Origin: an uncultured Lachnospiraceae bacterium | GTDB taxonomy: Bacteria; Bacillota_A; Clostridia; Lachnospirales; Lachnospiraceae | DNA length: 9,768 nucleotides | Direction: 5' to 3' | NCBI GenBank assembly: GCA_910585355.1 | Contig: CAJUDN010000062.1 | Span: 1-9,768 of the forward strand | Shown: in pieces, positions 6,343 through 9,768 of the stretch | Layout: each line of letters opens with the position of its first letter | Numbering within the stretch: position 1 is the first letter of the stretch | Notes under the pieces: generated by a model | What the model saw: only the letters and a program-made list of their open reading frames with translations | What the model was told of the DNA's origin: nothing | Database searches by the model: none | Position numbers and translations under genes: made by a program

Positions 6343-6365
6343 TAGGAGGTGTCTTCATGACATAA
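6343..6365 (+). promoter_or_regulatory. Strong ribosome binding site leading to a two-codon reading frame
   Basis: AGGAGGTG is followed five bases later by ATG ACA TAA, with a second TAA directly after. A near-perfect Shine-Dalgarno sequence is thus spent on a Met-Thr frame closed by the palindrome. This is either a truncated gene start, a minimal leader, or a start codon built into a recombination or operator site. Confidence 0.55.
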
Positions 6366-6381
6366 TAAGTATTATGTCATG
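6356..6381. repeat. 26-bp palindrome, copy 3, overlapping a start codon
   Basis: The arms CATGACATAATA and TATTATGTCATG are perfectly symmetric around AG. The ATG at 6357-6359 sits at an ideal distance after the AGGAGGTG at 6343-6350, but the palindrome itself supplies ACA TAA TAA immediately afterwards. Confidence 0.95.
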
Positions 6382-6517
6382 TTACATCTTTTTTGGATAT
6401 CCGAAATTAAATCTCCCACCCCAAATAAACGGTCTCTTGATGGAACAGCTCACAGATCATTTTCAAACTGTTACCGGGAGTTTGAATCGTCGGCGGATTG
6501 AAAAAACGGAAAAGTAA
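6374..6517 (+). pseudogene. Short reading frame downstream of palindrome copy 3, possible gene fragment
   Basis: Forty-seven codons run from ATG 6374, in the right half of palindrome copy 3, to TAA 6515-6517. The composition is protein-like (YIFFGYPKLNLPPQ, then a mixed polar helix ending in RRRIEKTEK), and the frame is open back to 6320. It is out of frame with the well-placed ATG at 6357 and has no ribosome binding site of its own. I do not recognise it. It may be the tail of a gene whose front was lost, or chance. Confidence 0.2.
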
Positions 6518-6538
6518 TGTTCAATCAAAAAAACGTAT

Positions 6539-6582
6539 AAAAGTCCCGAAACTCGCTCTTGAAAGCGGTTTTCGGGACTTTT
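6539..6582. terminator. Bidirectional rho-independent terminator
   Basis: AAAAGTCCCGAAA (6539-6551) pairs perfectly with TTTCGGGACTTTT (6570-6582), with a further inner pairing of CGCT (6554-6557) with AGCG (6564-6567). The plus strand ends in TTTT. The minus strand ends in TTTT, with a run of seven T a few bases later. It most likely ends the leftward htpG-CPBP transcript, 110 bases after the CPBP stop, and also stops rightward transcripts from the promoter at 6294. Confidence 0.88.
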
Positions 6583-6691
6583 CCTGTATTGCTTTTAAAT
6601 TGTTTGGCAAAGCATTCCGAATATACATTGGATAACCCTCGTATGCCATTTGTCTGGCCGTCAGGGAGATTTGCAAATGCGTCAATGCTGA

Positions 6692-7657
6692 TTATAAAAG
6701 GTATGAAAGAATTTCTACAAGGCAGATGGTCAGATAAAGGATAAAGCCCGGATTAAGATACACATATTTTTTATAGGGCGACGAAATCCCATTGTTCCGG
6801 GTAAGTTCTCTGTACCAACGGGGCCCATACCGGCAAATCACAATCAGGGCTCCTGTCACCATAAGACACACCGACGCAAGAATTGCCAGAGTATACAGGC
6901 CCCAGACCCATTCCGGCATCGTTTCCATCACCAAAAGCTCCCCGCCCATAAGAACAGTTCCGTAAGTATTCACCATCATATGCATGAGAACCGTATAACG
7001 GATTCCCCCTGTTTTTGCCGCCACATATCCAAACACCAGCCCAATCGCTGCAGCATAGAGAAACTGGGAAATATTTCCGTGCATCAGTCCGAACAGCACC
7101 GCCGTAAACACCACGGCAGTCCTGTCTCCAAACTTCCGGGCCCGTGAAAACAGCATTCCACGGAACATGAGCTCCTCAATAAACGGCCCTACCACACAGG
7201 CATAGAGCGCCATGGACGGTGTCAGATCTGCAGCAATCTCTGTGACTGGATTCATCTCAAAAATCGTCTTATGGTTAAATACGGTAAAAAAAAGATTAAT
7301 AAAGGTTCCCAGAAAATTTAACAAATATCCAAGCCCCATGGCCGCAACGAGACAAACCATGAATTCTTCCAGGGAAAATCCGTAATCCGGCCATTTTACT
7401 TTTGGAACCCGGCACATAACAAACCAGGCAGCCGGATAGGCCGCCCCCAGCACAAACACATACCGGATAAGCATTTCTGTCCACGGAGAATGGAAAAGCC
7501 AGGAGAGCCAGCGAAAAACGCCGCCCCCCTGGTCTGTAATCCATGAATCCGCCAGAACATAGCAGTAGCCTCCGATGAAATAAAATCCCATCAGTACACT
7601 GGCAGCCAAGCTTAACATAGTAAAAGATATCAGATATTCTCGTCTTTTTATTTCCAT
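6692..7657 (-). CDS. CPBP-family (CAAX protease/bacteriocin-processing type) intramembrane metalloprotease
   Basis: A 321-residue polytopic membrane protein with about eight hydrophobic segments (roughly residues 10-35, 62-82, 98-128, 148-160, 180-193, 198-215, 252-275 and 303-321). All three CPBP (Abi) motifs are present: EExxxR as EELMFR at 161-166, FxxxH as FGLMH at 189-193, and HxxxN as HMMVN at 226-230. These residues place the Glu/His active site of Rce1-like glutamyl proteases within the membrane. Bacterial relatives process peptides, confer bacteriocin self-immunity or act on membrane proteins; the substrate here is unknown. The gene begins 11 bases after the htpG stop, and its AAAGGA ribosome binding site overlaps that stop codon, so translation is probably coupled to htpG. 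ATG 7657 is the only reasonable start. The hydrophobic C-terminal helix ends just at the stop, so the protein looks complete. Confidence 0.9.
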   Translation of the reverse strand: MEIKRREYLISFTMLSLAASVLMGFYFIGGYCYVLADSWITDQGGGVFRWLSWLFHSPWTEMLIRYVFVLGAAYPAAWFVMCRVPKVKWPDYGFSLEEFMVCLVAAMGLGYLLNFLGTFINLFFTVFNHKTIFEMNPVTEIAADLTPSMALYACVVGPFIEELMFRGMLFSRARKFGDRTAVVFTAVLFGLMHGNISQFLYAAAIGLVFGYVAAKTGGIRYTVLMHMMVNTYGTVLMGGELLVMETMPEWVWGLYTLAILASVCLMVTGALIVICRYGPRWYRELTRNNGISSPYKKYVYLNPGFILYLTICLVEILSYLL

Positions 7658-7668
7658 AGGGATTCCTT

Positions 7669-9687
7669 TTAATTCTGCTCTTCTCCGGTCATTCCCATCA
7701 TAATCTCGCTGCTTCTGGCAATGAACTTTGTCATGCGCTCCGGAGAAAGACTTCCATGGGCCAGCTTTGCCAAGTCATAAAGCTGCTCACATATCTTTTT
7801 CGTATTTTCTCCATCCTGGTGAGCCAGAACATACTTCACGAGGGCATTATTGACATTTAACACCAAAGTCTCGGAAACAGGGAACATATCCATTCCTCCG
7901 CCATATACGCTGTACATCTTCATCATGTCCTGCATACGTCTGCTTTCCTCGGATACGGTAATCATGGATGCGATTTCCCCGTTTTTCAGGCGCTCCGCTT
8001 TCACTTCCAGCTTATCATTTCCAAGAGCCTTTTTGAAGGTCTCAGAAAGGCTTTCGGCATCCTTCTTTTCCTGTTCCTTTAAGGCCTCGTCGGTTTCGGC
8101 CTCGTCCTTAAAGGTATCATTGACGTCGGCGTCAATACGTAAAAATTTTACACCTTCATTTTTCTGCTCCAGGTGGCTGATAAACGGGGAGTCAATGGCG
8201 TTCGGAAGAATCACCGCGTCCAGTCCGGCCTCCTTAAACATATTGATGTACTGACTCTGCTCCTTCTCATCGGTCGCATAGAATACCTGGTTCTCATGTT
8301 TTTTCTCCTTGTTGGCTTCCAGGCAGTCCTTTAAGGTGAGGTATTTGCCCTCCAAATTCTTAAAGATAATATAGTCGTTCATCTTCTCAGCAAATTTTTC
8401 ATCTTTCAGACAGCCGAATTTAATGAACGGATTAATATCATCCCAGTATTTCTCATAATTTTCCCTGTCGGTCTTGCACATTCCAGTCAGCTTATCGGCT
8501 ACCTTCTTTGTAATGTAGTCGGAAATTTTCTTAACAAAGCCGTCATTCTGAAGAGCGCTTCTGGAAACGTTTAAGGGCAGATCCGGACAGTCAATGACGC
8601 CCTTTAACAACATCAGGAATTCAGGAATCACTTCTTTAATATTATCCGCAATGAAAACCTGATTATTATAGAGCTTTATTTTTCCTTCGATGCTCTCGTA
8701 TTCCATATTGATCTTGGGGAAATATAAAATACCCTTCAGGTTGAAAGGATAATCCATGTTCAGATGAATCCAGAACAGAGGCTCCTTGAAATCCAGGAAT
8801 ACCTTCCTGTAAAATTCCTTATACTCCTCCTCGGTACACTCATTGGGGTGCTTGTTCCAGAGAGGATGGGTATCGTTTACTGCCGTCGGCCGGCTTACGA
8901 TTTTATATTTTTCTTTTGCCGGGGAGACCTCAACCACTTCTTTGGTTCCATCTTCCTTTTCCTTCTCCTCGGTTTTTGCCTCTTCCACGATTGTTTCCAC
9001 AATCGTATCCTTTTCCGTCAGCTCTTCCTTCTCAATTGTCTCGTACCTGGGCTCGGCAGTCTCATCACTCACATAGATTTCCACCGGCATAAAAGCGCAG
9101 TACTTTTCAAGAACCTCTTTGGCCCGGTACTCATTGGAAAACTCCGTGCTGTCGTCGTTTAAATAAAGGGTGATGGTAGTTCCGACAGAAGTCCGCTCTC
9201 CGTCTTTCATCTCAAATTCCGTACCGCCCTCAGACTCCCAGTGTACGGCCTTTGCATCGTTTTTATAAGATAAAGTGTCGATAGTCACCTTATCGGCGAC
9301 CATAAACGCGGAGTAAAAGCCCAGTCCGAAGTGACCGATAATCTGATCCTCGTTCGCCTTGTCCTTATACTTATTTAAGAAATCCTGCGCTCCGGAAAAT
9401 GCAATCTGATTGATATATTCCTCAACCTCTTCTTCCGTCATCCCTAGGCCGTTATCGGTGACTTTTATGGTCTTTTCCTTAGGATTAACCACAACCTCCA
9501 CCTTGTACTCCACGTCCTCCGGCTCCTCATACTCCCCCATTAAGGACAATTTTTTTAATTTCGTAATAGCGTCGCAGCCATTGCTTACAAGCTCACGATA
9601 GAAAATATCATGATCTGAATACAGCCATTTTTTAATAATCGGAAAAATATTTTCGCTGTTAATGGATAAACTTCCAGTCTTTGCCAT
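7669..9687 (-). CDS. htpG: Molecular chaperone HtpG (bacterial Hsp90)
   Basis: A complete 672-residue cytosolic ATP-dependent Hsp90 chaperone. The N-terminal GHKL ATPase motifs are all visible: ELVSNGCDA (Glu32, Asn36, Asp39), DNGLGM (78-83), and GHFGLGFYS (118-126), the lid/ATP-binding loop. The middle domain includes PLWNK, LFWIHLNMDYPFNLKGILYFP and the NVSRSALQND loop, with the gamma-phosphate-contacting Arg376. The C-terminal dimerisation domain follows from about residue 545. It is longer than E. coli HtpG (about 624) mainly because of a Glu/Lys-rich stretch at about residues 217-262 between the N and middle domains, resembling the charged linker of eukaryotic Hsp90. ATG 9687 is preceded by AAAGGAG about ten bases upstream. 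The promoter is beyond the usable sequence, so heat-shock control cannot be assessed. The CPBP gene follows closely. Confidence 0.98.
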   Translation of the reverse strand: MAKTGSLSINSENIFPIIKKWLYSDHDIFYRELVSNGCDAITKLKKLSLMGEYEEPEDVEYKVEVVVNPKEKTIKVTDNGLGMTEEEVEEYINQIAFSGAQDFLNKYKDKANEDQIIGHFGLGFYSAFMVADKVTIDTLSYKNDAKAVHWESEGGTEFEMKDGERTSVGTTITLYLNDDSTEFSNEYRAKEVLEKYCAFMPVEIYVSDETAEPRYETIEKEELTEKDTIVETIVEEAKTEEKEKEDGTKEVVEVSPAKEKYKIVSRPTAVNDTHPLWNKHPNECTEEEYKEFYRKVFLDFKEPLFWIHLNMDYPFNLKGILYFPKINMEYESIEGKIKLYNNQVFIADNIKEVIPEFLMLLKGVIDCPDLPLNVSRSALQNDGFVKKISDYITKKVADKLTGMCKTDRENYEKYWDDINPFIKFGCLKDEKFAEKMNDYIIFKNLEGKYLTLKDCLEANKEKKHENQVFYATDEKEQSQYINMFKEAGLDAVILPNAIDSPFISHLEQKNEGVKFLRIDADVNDTFKDEAETDEALKEQEKKDAESLSETFKKALGNDKLEVKAERLKNGEIASMITVSEESRRMQDMMKMYSVYGGGMDMFPVSETLVLNVNNALVKYVLAHQDGENTKKICEQLYDLAKLAHGSLSPERMTKFIARSSEIMMGMTGEEQN

Positions 9688-9746
9688 AAAAAATCCACTC
9701 CTTTGACATTCTTGCGTTTATATCTTTCACCGCCAGGGCGTGTCTG
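9688..9746 (-). promoter_or_regulatory. Leader and ribosome binding site of htpG, cut at the contig end
   Basis: The 59 genomic bases upstream of htpG contain AAAGGAG, then a spacer of about ten bases rich in T, then ATG. No -35/-10 pair is seen. No CIRCE or other heat-shock operator can be recognised in this short piece. Confidence 0.6.
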
Positions 9747-9768
9747 AGATCGGAAGAGCACACGTCTG
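9747..9768 (+). other. Illumina TruSeq adapter sequence (assembly contamination)
   Basis: The last 22 bases begin AGATCGGAAGAGC and continue with the standard TruSeq read-1 adapter to the end of the window. This is technical sequence, not genome, and shows that the contig ended on an untrimmed read. Confidence 0.98.

Larger units (their letters stand above)
5606..6691. other. Long region without an intact gene: mobile-element or recombination-site remnant
   Basis: About 1.1 kb separates the GGDEF operon from the CPBP gene. From left to right it holds the operon leader, the AP2 remnant, palindrome copy 1 with a leftward promoter, palindrome copy 2, a rightward promoter with a strong ribosome binding site, palindrome copy 3, a short unrecognised frame and a terminator. 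The part from about 6060 to 6400 is clearly more AT-rich than the flanking genes, consistent with foreign origin. From 6583 to 6691 I see no feature. Confidence 0.6.

Noticed and set aside
6070..6381. CRISPR array
   Set aside because: Only three repeats, self-palindromic, with unequal spacing (142 and 92 bp between them), and the gaps share promoter homology rather than being unique spacers.
6559..6744. Plus-strand open frame of 61 codons
   Set aside because: It starts inside the terminator hairpin, overlaps the CPBP 3' end, and shows no ribosome binding site or recognisable motif.

Overview
The window looks like part of a chromosome from a gut-type Firmicute of the class Clostridia, most likely a Lachnospiraceae member. 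The HtpG and CPBP sequences, the strong AGGAG ribosome binding sites, the mid-range GC content and the BTAD regulator with its characteristic C-terminal tail all fit. No taxonomic marker gene is present, so this is an inference. Every confident gene is on the minus strand. The last 22 bases (9747-9768) are Illumina adapter, so true genomic sequence stops at about 9746.

Layout from the right end, in the direction of transcription. htpG (9687-7669), the bacterial Hsp90 chaperone, is followed 11 bases later by a CPBP-family intramembrane protease gene (7657-6692). A strong bidirectional terminator lies downstream at 6539-6582. From about 6540 to 5726 there is an unusual non-coding region. It holds three copies of a 26-bp palindrome (6070-6095, 6238-6263, 6356-6381) and two divergent, mutually similar extended -10 promoters. 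Each promoter leads into an AGGAG site placed just before a palindrome. Next to it is a broken AP2-domain gene of phage or mobile-element type. This region is either a remnant of a mobile element's control region or a site-specific recombination (invertible promoter) locus, and is the most interesting part of the window.

To its left is a three-gene leftward set. The first gene encodes a soluble GGDEF diguanylate cyclase (5605-4640) with an intact active site and an allosteric I-site. After 23 bases comes a winged-helix/BTAD (SARP-like) transcriptional regulator (4616-3408). After another 154 bases, with a possible promoter of its own, comes a very large secreted surface protein (3253 to beyond position 2). 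That protein has a signal peptide, an acidic segment, an Asp/Gly/Thr repeat region, a Ser-rich segment, a beta-rich middle region, and a Ser-rich octapeptide repeat tract that runs off the window.

The diguanylate cyclase and the BTAD regulator carry homologous C-terminal domains that look like degenerate GGDEF folds, so the two are probably functionally linked. The arrangement suggests, but does not prove, that c-di-GMP signalling and the BTAD regulator control production of the surface protein.
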